Source: Paraburkholderia phenoliruptrix
Lineage (GTDB): Bacteria > Pseudomonadota > Gammaproteobacteria > Burkholderiales > Burkholderiaceae
Direction of reading: 5' to 3'
Assembly (NCBI RefSeq): GCF_019511605.1
Contig: NZ_JAEUAV010000001.1
Location: 620,001 to 684,000 of the forward strand
Length of the DNA: 64,000 nt
In this document: positions 24,739-34,964 of the stretch, one piece after another
Numbering within the stretch: the stretch's first letter is position 1
Layout: each line of letters begins with the position of its first letter
Translations under genes and position numbers: made by a program
The notes under the pieces: model-generated
Databases searched by the model: none
Seen by the model: only the letters and a program-made list of their open reading frames with translations
What the model was told of the DNA's origin: nothing

Positions 24739-26624
24739 AGCGGCAGGATCATCGGCGCCGCGCCGCCAAGTATTGCGCTGGCCGTGCCGATCAGTTGCAG
24801 GTTGGTGGACTGCACGAGGCAGTTGGCCTCGGACAGGATTTCCATCGCGGCAATCGAACTGATGTTCAGATTCGCTTTGGAGTTGAGTTCCATCGCGAGG
24901 CCCGATGTCATTGCCACGTTGAGTTCGCCGTTCACCGTGACGTTGGTGCCCTCGATCGCAATCTCGCCGGTGCTGTTCAGCGTGATGCTCGCGAGCCCGG
25001 TCACGAGCCTGATCTGCTTGCCGGCCGTGAGCGTGTAGTTGCGCGCCACCTCAACGTCGTGGTCATGCTCCGATTCCTCGCGCAAATTTTTCTGCGCATG
25101 AATCAGCACCTCTTCGCTGCCCTTCTTGTCCTCAAAGCGGATTTCGTTGTAGTCCTCGGCGGAGCCGTTGTGGCTGCGGCTTCTCACGCCGCTTTGCGTG
25201 CGGTTTTCGGGCAGGCTGTACGGCGGCATGTTGTCCGCGTTATAGACGCTGCCGATAATCAGCGGCCGGTCCGGGTTGCCGTCGAGAAAGCTGACCACCA
25301 CCTCCTGTCCGACGCGCGGAATAAACTGCGCGCCCCAGCGCTTGCCCGCCCACATCTGCGCGACGCGCACCGGGCAAGAATTCTGGGCGTTCGGCTTGGC
25401 CGGGCGGTTCCAGAAGAACGTGACCTGCACCCGGCCATACTTGTCGACGGCGATATCTTCCGGCGTGTTGCCTTCGACCACCGCGGTCTGCAAGCCGGCA
25501 ATCACGGGGCGCGGCGTGAGCGGCATGGTGCGAAACGGCTGACGGCTGCGAATCGCCCTGAACGCGCAGTGAAACGGCCCCTCGTCCTCGTCCGCGCCGC
25601 CGCCCGTCACATAGTCCGGCTCGACGAGCCGCATCTCGGTTTCGATCACGAGATACTCCTGATTCGCCTCCGCAAGCGGAAAGTCCTTCAGCCTGAACAA
25701 CGCACCGGTGGCGAGACCGCACGCGTCGGTGTGCCCGGCGCTCGTCAGCATCGGCACGTTGAGCGCATCGGCGCGCACCTGCGCGTAGCGCTGACCGTCC
25801 TGCAGGCGCTGGTCGTGACCCACGTAGTCGTACGAGTAGTCGTAGATGTCGAGACCACTCACGCCGTGGGCATCGTCCTTGTCGGTGACGTCCTCGGTGG
25901 CGAGCAGCGACGCTTTTGGTTTCAGATAGTCGTAGTCGTCCAGTTGCACGCGCGTTGCATTTGTCGTGCGCGCGGCGCTCCAGTCGCTGATCGACGCTTT
26001 CATGCGTTTGCCGCGTTCAGTGGGCGGCGCATAAGGGATCTGCTCGAAGCCGCCCACAGGTGAATGAGCGCCGAGCGCATCGGCCAGCACCATGGTGTGC
26101 ACACCGTCCGCATGCGTAAAGAAGTAGTAGATGCCTTCCTGCTCCATCAACCGGCTAATGAAGTCAAAGCTGCTCTCGCGGTATTGCACGCAGTAGTCGC
26201 GCGGCGCGTAGCTACCGCTCAGGCTCAGTTTCACGTCTGCATAGCCGGCGTCGGCGAGCACCGACTTGACGATCTGCGGCACGCTCATGCTTCGATAAAT
26301 GCGACAGTCGCGCCGGCGCGTCGCAAGCCACGGCTTCGGCACGACGCCGAACGTGTAGACGGCGTAACGCACGTTTTCGATGTTCACAAAGCCGCGCTGC
26401 TCGCACTCGTTGACCATACCGTTGAAGTACCGCGTATAGCCTTGCGGAGTGACGAGCTTGACTGTCATCGGCGTGCCGAGCAGCGTGCGCAAATCGATCT
26501 GCGGGTTCTTGCTGATGGCCTCTATCCGGTATGAAAAAAGACGGCCGAGCGATTCAGTCGCGGTCATGTTCGAGAACAGCAGACTGGCGCCGAGGTTCGA
26601 AGCGAGCGTAAATGCGTGAGCCAT
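24735..26624 (-). CDS. vgrG: T6SS spike protein VgrG (TssI)
   Basis: 629 residues, standard length with no C-terminal effector extension. The gp27-like N-terminal part (ESLGRLFSYRIEAIS, YCVQYRESSFDFISRLMEQE) and gp5/OB region (GRVQVTFFWN, WAGKRWGAQFIPRVGQEVVV, DRPLIIGSVYNADN) are clear. The C-terminal beta-helix has NITLNSTGEIAIEG-like repeats. The last residues are hydrophobic with no PAAR extension. It overlaps the small gene downstream (ATGA). Confidence 0.95.
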   Translation of the reverse strand: MAHAFTLASNLGASLLFSNMTATESLGRLFSYRIEAISKNPQIDLRTLLGTPMTVKLVTPQGYTRYFNGMVNECEQRGFVNIENVRYAVYTFGVVPKPWLATRRRDCRIYRSMSVPQIVKSVLADAGYADVKLSLSGSYAPRDYCVQYRESSFDFISRLMEQEGIYYFFTHADGVHTMVLADALGAHSPVGGFEQIPYAPPTERGKRMKASISDWSAARTTNATRVQLDDYDYLKPKASLLATEDVTDKDDAHGVSGLDIYDYSYDYVGHDQRLQDGQRYAQVRADALNVPMLTSAGHTDACGLATGALFRLKDFPLAEANQEYLVIETEMRLVEPDYVTGGGADEDEGPFHCAFRAIRSRQPFRTMPLTPRPVIAGLQTAVVEGNTPEDIAVDKYGRVQVTFFWNRPAKPNAQNSCPVRVAQMWAGKRWGAQFIPRVGQEVVVSFLDGNPDRPLIIGSVYNADNMPPYSLPENRTQSGVRSRSHNGSAEDYNEIRFEDKKGSEEVLIHAQKNLREESEHDHDVEVARNYTLTAGKQIRLVTGLASITLNSTGEIAIEGTNVTVNGELNVAMTSGLAMELNSKANLNISSIAAMEILSEANCLVQSTNLQLIGTASAILGGAAPMILPL

Positions 26625-26706
26625 GGTGATTGACGGAAGCGGGTTGCGTGGAAAGTCCGGTCGGTGCAGCGCGCCGGGTTGTGCATGGCGCGAGCGTCCA
26701 TGCGTG

Positions 26707-27387
26707 CTAAAGGTCCACGTCCACGCTGAACCTGGGCAGATTCGCCGCCGATTTCACATTTCTCTCGACCTGCGTTTTGAGCGACGTCTTGAAGTTCTCG
26801 CGGATTTCGCCTTTGAAACGCGACACGGAGACCCACTCGTCAAGCATCTCCTTGAGTGCTTCCTTCGTGATCAAGTTTTCTTTTGCGGGCAGCGTCGAAT
26901 CTTCTATCAGCTTCTTGCGCAGCGTTTCGAGGTTCGCGGCACGTTTGTCCCAGCCGCCGTCGCTCGCTCCACCAATGTGGATCGACTCGGGTCCGACGTC
27001 GACCGTCACGCCGCTCTCGTGGATCGCGTCCTGCACACGCTTGCGCCGCACCGTCAGATGGAACTTGCTGACATTGATCTTGAGCGGCGAGGTCTTTTTC
27101 AACTGACCGATTTTCAGCGTGGCGTTCACGTGTGCAGAGAGAAACAGGACGTCCTCCGTACCGTCTTCTTCGCTCACTGTCCACGGAATCACGACCGCGT
27201 TCGAAATGAGGTTTACGGACTTCGACTTGTTGTCCTTCGCGTCGTCGGGCAGCACGTCCCTGTATGTGAAGCGGGGATTCGATCCGTGCTCGAAGTTCTG
27301 GATCAACCTCGTCACGAACTGCACGACATTCCTGTCGCTCAGTGTGGACAGTTCCGCGAATCCATCGTTGCTCTTTCCTGCTGGCAT
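26707..27387 (-). CDS. Unknown protein encoded before vgrG, with its own ECF-type promoter
   Basis: 226 residues from the ATG at 27387, preceded by GGGAGATAAGGCG. The frame is open to 27483, but that start would lie upstream of the promoter at 27431-27456, so the internal ATG is preferred. The product is soluble and charged, with a beta-rich middle (VVIPWTVSEEDGTEDVLFLS, then KINVSKFHLTVRRKRV) and a helical, lysine-rich C-terminus. I do not recognise the family. The position, after the glycosyltransferase and 82 nt before vgrG, suits a VgrG adaptor, an effector or an immunity protein; the sequence does not decide. Confidence 0.65.
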   Translation of the reverse strand: MPAGKSNDGFAELSTLSDRNVVQFVTRLIQNFEHGSNPRFTYRDVLPDDAKDNKSKSVNLISNAVVIPWTVSEEDGTEDVLFLSAHVNATLKIGQLKKTSPLKINVSKFHLTVRRKRVQDAIHESGVTVDVGPESIHIGGASDGGWDKRAANLETLRKKLIEDSTLPAKENLITKEALKEMLDEWVSVSRFKGEIRENFKTSLKTQVERNVKSAANLPRFSVDVDL

Positions 27388-27430
27388 CGCCTTATCTCCC
27401 GACGCGATTGGTTCGTCTTTCAAAGAACAC

Positions 27431-27456
27431 AACAGCCGGGACTCGCGATCTATTCC
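27431..27456 (-). promoter_or_regulatory. ECF-type promoter before the unknown gene and vgrG
   Basis: On the minus strand GGAATA (27456-27451), 16-nt spacer, TGTTGTG starting at 27434. The flanks match the proximal tssB promoter beyond the boxes: both read GGAATAGATC, then CGA and TC at the same positions, then CTGTTGTGT. Predicted start is about 38 nt before the ATG at 27387. Confidence 0.75.
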
Positions 27457-27562
27457 TTCGTCATGAAGTAAAAAAATCGACAAACGCGGCGCACGGCAAG
27501 CGGGATAACGCAGTGACGCGCAGTCGAACGTACTGAACGGAGCGGGACGGATGACGCAAGGC

Positions 27563-28573
27563 TCAAAGCCAGTCGTGGAAGTAGCTGTCTCTCACCTTGT
27601 GCATCGGGAAATACCAGTTGTCGCGCATGAACAGCTTGTTCTCAAGGCTCTGATCCGGACTCTGCGAGGCGGCGAGGTCCGTGAACATCTGGTTGCGCAG
27701 CTTCGTGAAGCCGGAGCTCTCGGCCGCCGCGGTGGGGCCTGTCATCTTGATCGTGCTTCCGCGCACGTCGCTCAGGTACTGGGCGCGCAGGTCGTCGCTG
27801 GTTTTCAGCGAGCGAAACCTGCTATGGATGAGTGTCTTATACGACTTCAGTCCATTGCTGCGGGCGTGGCTGGCGATGATCGAGTTGCTGATGGGCGGCG
27901 GATCATCTCCGCGAATATTCGCTCGCCACCAGTCCGCACTTGTCCAGTCGTTTTCGCTCACGCCGTTGTGCCACACGGCATTCACGGCGGAAAACCGCGG
28001 ATAAGACTGGTGGCAAATGATGTCGCCGAGCGGACTCACGCAACTGACGTCCGTATCCACATAAATGCCGCCGTACTGAAGAAGAATTTCGATGCGCAGG
28101 ATGTCGCTGGCCGAACCGAAGTTGGCGCCGCGATTGACGAGTTCGCTGCGATAAATCGCTGCGTTCTTGCCCATCTTCAGGTCGCGCTGCACTTCGCGCA
28201 GCTTGATTCCGTTCGCCTCGCAAAAGTTGATGATGGAGTTGACCTGCTGCGCGCGCATACCTCGCAGAGTCTCGCCGCGCTGGTTCAGATAGTCTTCAAG
28301 ATAGCTGATCGTGGCGGCATCGCCGCCGCTTTCGCCAAGGCTGCGCGCGACCTCTTGCCATTGCGCCGAAGAAACGCGCCCACCGCTTTGCGCGCTGACG
28401 TGTTCGCTGATCTGCCGGCGGCGTTCGCCGGTCAACAACTGGTTGGCGTCAATCCAGAGATTGACTTGCCAGTCGGGATTCATCCGCGGAAAGGTGACGA
28501 TGCAATCGCGGTTCCGCTGCGGTATGTCGCCGCCGATCCAGATGATATGAATGACCTTTGGAATGGCTCTCAA
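27563..28573 (-). CDS. TcdA/TcdB-like glycosyltransferase, candidate T6SS effector
   Basis: 336 residues. N-terminal PKVIHIIWIGG (5-15), then WIDANQL, the core SDILRIEILLQYGG (156-169) and metal-binding DTD (173-175), ISNSIIASHARS (228-239) and TGP (278-280). These follow the order of the GT-A fold in large clostridial toxins and related sugar transferases, where Asp/Arg of SDILR and the DxD hold the UDP-sugar and metal. There is no signal peptide or transmembrane helix. The start is a TTG with GAGGAG 9 nt upstream. It lies between clpV (39-nt gap) and the pre-vgrG gene and is visibly more AT-rich than its neighbours. It could be a T6SS cargo toxin modifying a host or bacterial target. Confidence 0.82.
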   Translation of the reverse strand: MRAIPKVIHIIWIGGDIPQRNRDCIVTFPRMNPDWQVNLWIDANQLLTGERRRQISEHVSAQSGGRVSSAQWQEVARSLGESGGDAATISYLEDYLNQRGETLRGMRAQQVNSIINFCEANGIKLREVQRDLKMGKNAAIYRSELVNRGANFGSASDILRIEILLQYGGIYVDTDVSCVSPLGDIICHQSYPRFSAVNAVWHNGVSENDWTSADWWRANIRGDDPPPISNSIIASHARSNGLKSYKTLIHSRFRSLKTSDDLRAQYLSDVRGSTIKMTGPTAAAESSGFTKLRNQMFTDLAASQSPDQSLENKLFMRDNWYFPMHKVRDSYFHDWL

Positions 28574-28612
28574 CTTTCTGAACTCCTCATATAGATCAGT
28601 TGACCGAAGACG

Positions 28613-31423
28613 CTATGCCAGCGCATCGGCAGGCGCACTGACAGCCGGCGCGCACGCGTCGAACGAATACGCGAAATCGCCTTGCTCCACGCTCACGCGA
28701 ACCTGCCCGATAGCGCCGCCGTCGATCAACCGCGCAAGGAACTCGCGGCTGATTGCGGGCAGCATGGTGTTGGTCAGTATTGCGTCGATCATCCGGCCGC
28801 CGGATTCGCTCTCGGTGCAGCGCCCGACGATCAGGCGAACAACCTCGTCGCCATAGTCGAACGCCACGCGGTAGCGCTCCTCCACGCGACGCTTGATGCG
28901 GTTCATCTGCAGCGTGACGATTCGCGCCAGCATGTCAACGCTGAGCGGGAAGTACGGAATCGCGACGAGCCGGCCGAGCAGCGCGGGCGGAAACACGTCC
29001 AGTAACGGCTCGCGCAGCGCCTTTGCGAGCGCCTCGGCATCCGGCATGGCGGTCGGGCGGCTGCAAAGCTGTGCGATCCGCTCGGTGCCGACGTTCGTCG
29101 TCAGCAGAATCAGCGTGTTGCGGAAGTTGATCGAGCGGCCTTCGCCGTCTTCCATCACGCCCTTGTCGAAGACCTGGAAGAACAGTTCGTGCACGTCCGG
29201 ATGCGCCTTCTCGATCTCGTCGAGCAGCACCACGGAATACGGCTTGCGACGCACCGCTTCTGTCAGCACGCCGCCCTCGCCGTAGCCGACATAGCCCGGC
29301 GGCGCGCCCTTGAGCGTGGACACCGTGTGCGCCTCCTGGAACTCGCTCATGTTGATCGTGATGAGGTTCTGCTCGCCGCCGTACAGCGCCTCGGCCAGTG
29401 CCAGCGCGGTCTCGGTCTTGCCGACGCCGGAGGTGCCCGCGAGCATGAACACGCCAACCGGACGATCGGGATTGTCGAGGCCCGCGCGCGAGGTTTGAAT
29501 GCGCTTTGCGATTGCTTCCATCGCATGGTCCTGGCCGATCACGCGCTCGCCCAGCACGGTCGCTAGGTTCATCACGGTCTTCAGTTCGCTGCGCACCATT
29601 CGCCCGACGGGAATGCCGGTCCAATCCGAAACGACCGAGGCGACCGCCTGATAATCGACGCTCGGCAGGATCAACGGAGACTCGCCCTGGAGTCCGGCGA
29701 GCTCGGCTTGCAGCCGCTTGAGCTCCGCAAGCATGTCCGCCTGCGCGGAAGGGTCGGGCGCGGGCGCATCTGCGAACGCAGGCGCCGAGGCCGTGCGCGT
29801 TTGCGTGATCTGGTCGGCCTCGCTCTCTGCCGGCCGCGCGACATCTTCACTCGCTTTATCGACCGCGGCACTGCCGCCGCGCAGTTGCGCACGCAGCGTC
29901 AGAATCCGCTCCACCAGCGCTTTTTCTCCGGCCCATTCGGATTCGCGTTGTGAGCGGCGCGCGCGTGCTGTCTCGAGTGCAAGCGCGACGCGCGCCTCGC
30001 GCTCGTTCACGTCGATGCCCACGCTTTTTTCGCGCTCGATGATTTTTTGTTCGGTCTCCAACGCCTCGATCTGCTTGGACATGTCGTCGATTTCGGCAGG
30101 CGTCGCATGCTGGCTGATCGCCACCCGCGCACAAGCCGTGTCGAGCAGGCTCACCGACTTGTCCGGCAACTGGCGCGCAGGAATATAACGATGCGACAGC
30201 GCGACGGCCGCTTCGAGCGCCTCGTCGAGAATCTGCACCCGATGATGCTGCTCCATCGCGCTCGCGACACCGCGCATCATCAGAATGGCCTTTTCTTCAT
30301 CGGGCTCGTCGACGGGCACCGTCTGGAACCGCCGCGTCAAAGCCGGGTCCTTTTCGATGTGCTTGCGATACTCGGCCCATGTCGTCGCGCCGATCGTGCG
30401 CAGCGTGCCTCGCGCAAGCGCCGGCTTGAGCAGATTCGCCGCGTCCGAGGTGCCGGCCGCGCCGCCCGCGCCGACCAGAGTGTGCGCCTCGTCGATAAAG
30501 AGAATCACTGGCCTCGGCGACGCCTGAACTTCGTCGATCACCTGCCGCAGCCGGTTCTCGAACTCGCCCTTCATGCTGGCGCCGGCCTGCAACAGTCCGA
30601 CGTCGAGCGTGCGCACCACCACGTCCTTGAGCGCCGGCGGCACGTCGCCACGCGCGATCCGCAGCGCAAAGCCCTCGACAACGGCAGTCTTGCCGACGCC
30701 CGCCTCGCCCACCAGCATGGGGTTGTTCTGGCGGCGGCGCATGAGTATGTCGATGAGCTGGCGAATCTCGCCGTCGCGCCCGACCACGGAATCGAGCCGG
30801 CCCTCGCGCGCCTGCGCGCTCAGATCGACTGTGAATTGCTGCAACGCCTGCTGTCTGCCCATCTGCGCCGGCGCAATCGAGCCGCTGTTCTCGCCAGGCG
30901 CGGGCGCCGGCCACAAACGGAAACCGTCGGTCGCCTCGAGGCGGTCTTCCGGCGATCCCGCGGCGATCTCACCGAACGCATCCGCCAGCGCCTCCGCCTT
31001 CACTTTGGCGAATTCGGCGGACAACGCGTGCAGCGCGTTGCGCAAGTGGCGCGTGCGCAGCGCGCCGACGAGCAGATAGCCCGTGCGAACCTGAGCCTCG
31101 CCGAACATCAGCGTGGCGAAGACCCAGGCGCGCTCGACGGTTTCCTCCACGTCGGTGGAGAGATCGCTGATCGTCATATTACCGCGCGGCAGACGCTCGA
31201 GCGCCGCGGTCAGATCGCGAGCGAGATTCGACGGGTCCACGTCGAAGTGCCTGACGATACGGTGCAGGTCCGAGTCCTGCAATTGCAGGATCTGATGCAC
31301 CCAATGCGCCATCTCGACGTACGGGTTGCCGCGCAGTTTGCAAAACACGGTGGCGCTTTCGATGCTCCGGTAGGCAAGCGAATTGAGCTTGCCGAACAGT
31401 GCGCCGCGACTGATCTCGGCCAT
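28613..31423 (-). CDS. clpV: T6SS AAA+ ATPase ClpV (TssH)
   Basis: 936 residues. ClpV N-domain at about 1-150 ([20 protein letters not shown] is the sheath-binding region), first AAA with [13 protein letters not shown] and arginine finger TRRF region, a coiled-coil middle domain, and second AAA with [13 protein letters not shown] and [10 protein letters not shown]. It disassembles contracted TssB/TssC sheath. The gap to tssG is 90 nt. Confidence 0.96.
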   Translation of the reverse strand: MAEISRGALFGKLNSLAYRSIESATVFCKLRGNPYVEMAHWVHQILQLQDSDLHRIVRHFDVDPSNLARDLTAALERLPRGNMTISDLSTDVEETVERAWVFATLMFGEAQVRTGYLLVGALRTRHLRNALHALSAEFAKVKAEALADAFGEIAAGSPEDRLEATDGFRLWPAPAPGENSGSIAPAQMGRQQALQQFTVDLSAQAREGRLDSVVGRDGEIRQLIDILMRRRQNNPMLVGEAGVGKTAVVEGFALRIARGDVPPALKDVVVRTLDVGLLQAGASMKGEFENRLRQVIDEVQASPRPVILFIDEAHTLVGAGGAAGTSDAANLLKPALARGTLRTIGATTWAEYRKHIEKDPALTRRFQTVPVDEPDEEKAILMMRGVASAMEQHHRVQILDEALEAAVALSHRYIPARQLPDKSVSLLDTACARVAISQHATPAEIDDMSKQIEALETEQKIIEREKSVGIDVNEREARVALALETARARRSQRESEWAGEKALVERILTLRAQLRGGSAAVDKASEDVARPAESEADQITQTRTASAPAFADAPAPDPSAQADMLAELKRLQAELAGLQGESPLILPSVDYQAVASVVSDWTGIPVGRMVRSELKTVMNLATVLGERVIGQDHAMEAIAKRIQTSRAGLDNPDRPVGVFMLAGTSGVGKTETALALAEALYGGEQNLITINMSEFQEAHTVSTLKGAPPGYVGYGEGGVLTEAVRRKPYSVVLLDEIEKAHPDVHELFFQVFDKGVMEDGEGRSINFRNTLILLTTNVGTERIAQLCSRPTAMPDAEALAKALREPLLDVFPPALLGRLVAIPYFPLSVDMLARIVTLQMNRIKRRVEERYRVAFDYGDEVVRLIVGRCTESESGGRMIDAILTNTMLPAISREFLARLIDGGAIGQVRVSVEQGDFAYSFDACAPAVSAPADALA

Positions 31424-31513
31424 GGTGGCGATCCTTTCAAATAGAGTGGCCGGCTTGATGCCGCCAGTTGGAAGTCAGACGCGAACGCGTCGGTGCAGTG
31501 CATTCGCGCGGTC

Positions 31514-32530
31514 TCAGTCGACCGGCGTCAGCACGACCTCATCCGCGTCCACGGGCTTGCGGTAATGGCCCATCCATGTGCTGAACCCCATGCGGCCCAT
31601 CTGGCCGAGATGGGTCGCGGGCACCTCTTCTTTCTTGAGCACGATCTGCACATCCCAGCGTTTTTCACCGCCCACGTAGAGCTTTACCGCAGCCACCAGT
31701 TCGGCGAGCGCGTCGCCGCCCGGCAAAAACCGCTTGAACTCGCCAAGCGGCAGCGGGCCGATGCGCAAGCGAAAGCGTTGCTGCGCGCCCCGCACATGTG
31801 CGCCGAGCGTCGCGTCGCGACCCAATGACGCGACCGCAATGCCCATTCGCAGATGGGTGTCGCGCGGCAACTGCATCCAGTCCGTCATGAATTCAAGCAC
31901 CGCCACCGGCACGCCGAAGTAGTGCGCAAGAAAGCCCCTGAGCCCCTCTGCATTTCGGGCCTGCGGGACCAGCCGGCCGGCGAAAAAACGCTTGTACTGA
32001 TCCGGCAGCGCGTCGCGTGCCGCGAGTTGCGGCGCGGCCATTCCAATCAGAGCGCCGACATACGTGCGAAAGCGGTCTTCGTTGGGACGATCGAGCTGAA
32101 CCGTGGGCTGCGCATCGGCCCACGCGCGGTAGAAAAGGCTCAGCATCCGGTGATGAAAGATGTCGGCAAACGCCACGAGTGACGTGTCTTTCGCGTTGCG
32201 CTGACGCTCGAGCGCATGCTCGGTCAGATGCAACGGCAACGGACCGTTCGGTCCGAACAGCCCGAAAAACAGCCCGTACAGCGTGCCTGGCGAGCCCGGC
32301 GCCCCGCGCTCGAAGCGCTCGATGCCGCGCGGCGCGAACTCGAGCGTCGCCGCATGCGCAAGCCGCATGGGATCGTCGGCAGGCTTGGTCGAATGTCCGA
32401 AGCGGGGATGGTCCGGGTACGCGCATTCGAGCCGGCGCATCGCCTCGAAAAACTCGAAGTCGAATGGCCGCTCGCTCAGCGCGGCCTCGAGCGCTAAAGG
32501 ATCGGACGCTTGCCGGGTGTGGCGGACCAT
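31514..32530 (-). CDS. tssG: T6SS baseplate protein TssG
   Basis: 338 residues of the TssG/VasB family: FDFEFFEAMRRLECAYPDHP near the start, LYGLFFGLFGPNGPLPLHLT in the middle, FRLRIGPLPLGEFKRFLPGG near the C-terminus. It forms the baseplate wedge with TssF and TssE. It overlaps the tssF 3' end by 37 nt, indicating coupled translation. Confidence 0.94.
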   Translation of the reverse strand: MVRHTRQASDPLALEAALSERPFDFEFFEAMRRLECAYPDHPRFGHSTKPADDPMRLAHAATLEFAPRGIERFERGAPGSPGTLYGLFFGLFGPNGPLPLHLTEHALERQRNAKDTSLVAFADIFHHRMLSLFYRAWADAQPTVQLDRPNEDRFRTYVGALIGMAAPQLAARDALPDQYKRFFAGRLVPQARNAEGLRGFLAHYFGVPVAVLEFMTDWMQLPRDTHLRMGIAVASLGRDATLGAHVRGAQQRFRLRIGPLPLGEFKRFLPGGDALAELVAAVKLYVGGEKRWDVQIVLKKEEVPATHLGQMGRMGFSTWMGHYRKPVDADEVVLTPVD

Positions 32531-34401
32531 CGGGCTACCTCGTTACGTTCGAAGGTGCGCAAAACAGTCTCGGTGAACGAATTCAGCGAGACGTAGCGCG
32601 CGAAAAAGTGCTGAAGCACCGACGCGAGCAGAAACGCGCTGCTGCCCTCGAAGGCGGCGTCGCTACAGGTCAGTGTGATTTCAAGGCCGCGTCCGTACGT
32701 GATCGGTCCGGGCACGGGTATTCGCCGCGTGGCGGGCCTGGCGGCGACCCGCTTGATGCCCTCGATCTTCCGGCGTGCCGCCGCGTCGAACTCGTCGCGA
32801 TAGAGGCCGAGCATTTCGCGCAATGCCGCGGCATTCTGCTCGCCGTCGCGATCGGCGTCGCCACTGTCGTCGAAGAGCGACAGGTAATTGAGCTGCAGGT
32901 GACTGATCAGCCGCCATGCGGTCTCGCCGGTCGCGGTCGGCGCGCGTGGCCGGGTCGGACCGGCGATGCAGCGAATCGATGTAACCGGTGCGTCGGTGTC
33001 CAGCGTGAAATCGGTGTACGACTTGCCGACCGGCATGTGCAATGGCAGATCGCGGTTGGTGCACAACACCCTCAAGCCGAGCTGACGCAGCGTGCTGGAG
33101 TACGGTGCGTCGTTCGCGTCGACGAGTGCAATAAACGTCTCGCTGCCCACATAGCTGGAGCGTGCGCCGTTCTGCAATTGCCTGCCCGAAAGAAGACGCG
33201 GCTCGCGGCGCAACGTATAGAAGGCCGACTGCGCGTCATGCCAGGTGCGCGACGTGCCGCCATAGAACGGCAAGAAGCTTTGCTGCGGTTCCTGGCTGTC
33301 GCCATAGCCCTGCACGTCGAGCACGCTGTGCACCTCGAAATCCATCGGCCGCGTGCGATCGCCTATCACGTGATACTCGGTCTTGCCCTGTTGCAGATGG
33401 ATCCGGTCGGCGCGCTGCTCGAACAGGTTGACCGCCGGCGTGCAGAACAGCCTGAAGTTGCCGGCGTCGAGCGCGTGATGCAGCCTGGCCACAGCGCGAC
33501 CGAGCCACACCACGATCTCGAACTCATTGCCCTGCGCCCGTGCGAGCGCGGAGCGCAGGCCCGTGAACTCGACAAAACGAAAGCGCTCCGGGCACGCGAA
33601 ATATTCCTGCAGCAGTCGATAGCCGCTAAACGAACGGTCGCCGTATGGCAGCATCGCCTCGTGTTCGTCGAAGCCCGTCGCGCGCAGCGCCGCCGCGTCA
33701 TGATGCTCGCTGACGATTTGGCCTTCCTGCGCGCCTCGCACGCGGACCGTATAGCCCGCCCCGTTTGCGAGCATCTGCTCGTAGATGACGTTGGGCAGTT
33801 CGTCCGCGCCCGCAAGGTGAACCGGCAGGCTGTCGAGCGCCAGCATGTTGGTCTGCGCGCCAGACAAGGTGGAGAAGCGCAGCCGCAACCCCGCGCGAAC
33901 CTCCCGCCCCGGCGGCGGCACGAGACCGGCAGCGGCAAGCGCGGCCGGCGTGTCGAAGTAGCGCGCCTCGGCAAGTTCGAGCGGCCACAGCGTGACTTCG
34001 TGCGCGGTTCGATACTCGCACGCGGTGCGGTCGCCGAAACCCTTCAGGCTGCGCAGCACCGTGTGCCGCGCCACCGTGTGGCCGGCAACGGGCAGATCCT
34101 GGGTGCCGTCCGGATGCATCTGCACCACCGCCATCGACGGAATCGGCAGCAGATAGTGCGGATAAATCATTTCCAGCAAATGCTGGGTGAACACCGGGTA
34201 CTGCGCATCGAGCTTCAATTGCACCCGCGCGGCGAGAAACGCAAAGCCTTCCAGCAGCCGCTCCACATAGGGATCGGCACATTCGAAGCCTTCCATGCCG
34301 AGGCGCCCCGCGATCTTCGGATAGGCGCTGGCGAATTCCGCGCCCATCTCGCGAACATGCTGCAGTTCGCGGTTGTAGTAACTGAGAAGACGTGGGTCCA
34401 T
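32494..34401 (-). CDS. tssF: T6SS baseplate protein TssF
   Basis: 635 residues. The N-terminal LSYYNRELQHVREMGAEFA and YPKIAGRLGM are diagnostic of the TssF/VasA family, as is PDPYVERLLEGFAFLAAR-like sequence just after. Wedge partner of TssG and TssE. It starts 5 nt after the tssE stop and overlaps tssG. Confidence 0.95.
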   Translation of the reverse strand: MDPRLLSYYNRELQHVREMGAEFASAYPKIAGRLGMEGFECADPYVERLLEGFAFLAARVQLKLDAQYPVFTQHLLEMIYPHYLLPIPSMAVVQMHPDGTQDLPVAGHTVARHTVLRSLKGFGDRTACEYRTAHEVTLWPLELAEARYFDTPAALAAAGLVPPPGREVRAGLRLRFSTLSGAQTNMLALDSLPVHLAGADELPNVIYEQMLANGAGYTVRVRGAQEGQIVSEHHDAAALRATGFDEHEAMLPYGDRSFSGYRLLQEYFACPERFRFVEFTGLRSALARAQGNEFEIVVWLGRAVARLHHALDAGNFRLFCTPAVNLFEQRADRIHLQQGKTEYHVIGDRTRPMDFEVHSVLDVQGYGDSQEPQQSFLPFYGGTSRTWHDAQSAFYTLRREPRLLSGRQLQNGARSSYVGSETFIALVDANDAPYSSTLRQLGLRVLCTNRDLPLHMPVGKSYTDFTLDTDAPVTSIRCIAGPTRPRAPTATGETAWRLISHLQLNYLSLFDDSGDADRDGEQNAAALREMLGLYRDEFDAAARRKIEGIKRVAARPATRRIPVPGPITYGRGLEITLTCSDAAFEGSSAFLLASVLQHFFARYVSLNSFTETVLRTFERNEVARWSATPGKRPIL

Positions 34402-34406
34402 GGTTG

Positions 34407-34910
34407 TCAGCCGAAATGTTGCGAGACCCGGAATTCACCAGTCTCGAGATCGACGTCGGTATGCAGATAGAGCGCAAGCGGCATCGGTTGCGCCCACATC
34501 TGCGACTCGATACGAAAACTCAGCGAGCGTGCGTTCATCACCGCGTCGTCGATGTTCACGGCCACTTGCACCGTTTCCGCAATCAGGCGCGGCTCGAAGT
34601 CGATGAGCGCTGTGCGGATACGCTCCTGCAACATGCCTGCGTCGATGCCGGACAACGGCGCACCCGCCAGGTCCGGGATACCGAAGTTCAGGACGGAGTT
34701 GGCGACGTGATCCAGCCCGGGAAGACCGTCGCTGTCCCACTGCCGCGTGCAGTTCAGGAGCGCGGCAATGTCACGTGTCACGTACTCGCGCAGGCGAGCC
34801 GCCGTGATGACCCGCTGCTCGCGGCTCTCGTCGGGCTCGCCGGGCGCCATGTCGGTGAGCCGGTCGAGCAACGAGGGCTGCAAGCGTTCCTGAGGGGTTA
34901 ACTCCGCCAT
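34407..34910 (-). CDS. tssE: T6SS baseplate protein TssE (gp25-like)
   Basis: 167 residues. The gp25/lysozyme-like family signature is seen in LREYVTRDIAALLNCTRQWD, SVLNFGIPDLAG and the C-terminal FRIESQMWAQP. It starts sheath polymerisation at the baseplate. About 55 nt separate it from hcp. Confidence 0.93.
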   Translation of the reverse strand: MAELTPQERLQPSLLDRLTDMAPGEPDESREQRVITAARLREYVTRDIAALLNCTRQWDSDGLPGLDHVANSVLNFGIPDLAGAPLSGIDAGMLQERIRTALIDFEPRLIAETVQVAVNIDDAVMNARSLSFRIESQMWAQPMPLALYLHTDVDLETGEFRVSQHFG

Positions 34911-34964
34911 CCGTTCGGTATCCTTATCGTATGAAACACCTTACCGTCGTGCGACCATGTCAGG

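Noticed and set aside
28574..28612. An ATG start for the glycosyltransferase upstream of 28573
   Set aside because: The nearby ATG near 28589 is in another frame and soon stops; in the right frame only TTG with GAGGAG is available before a stop codon.
32017..34470. Plus-strand open frame of about 817 codons opposite tssF/tssG
   Set aside because: Antisense shadow; the opposite strand encodes TssF and TssG with family signatures.
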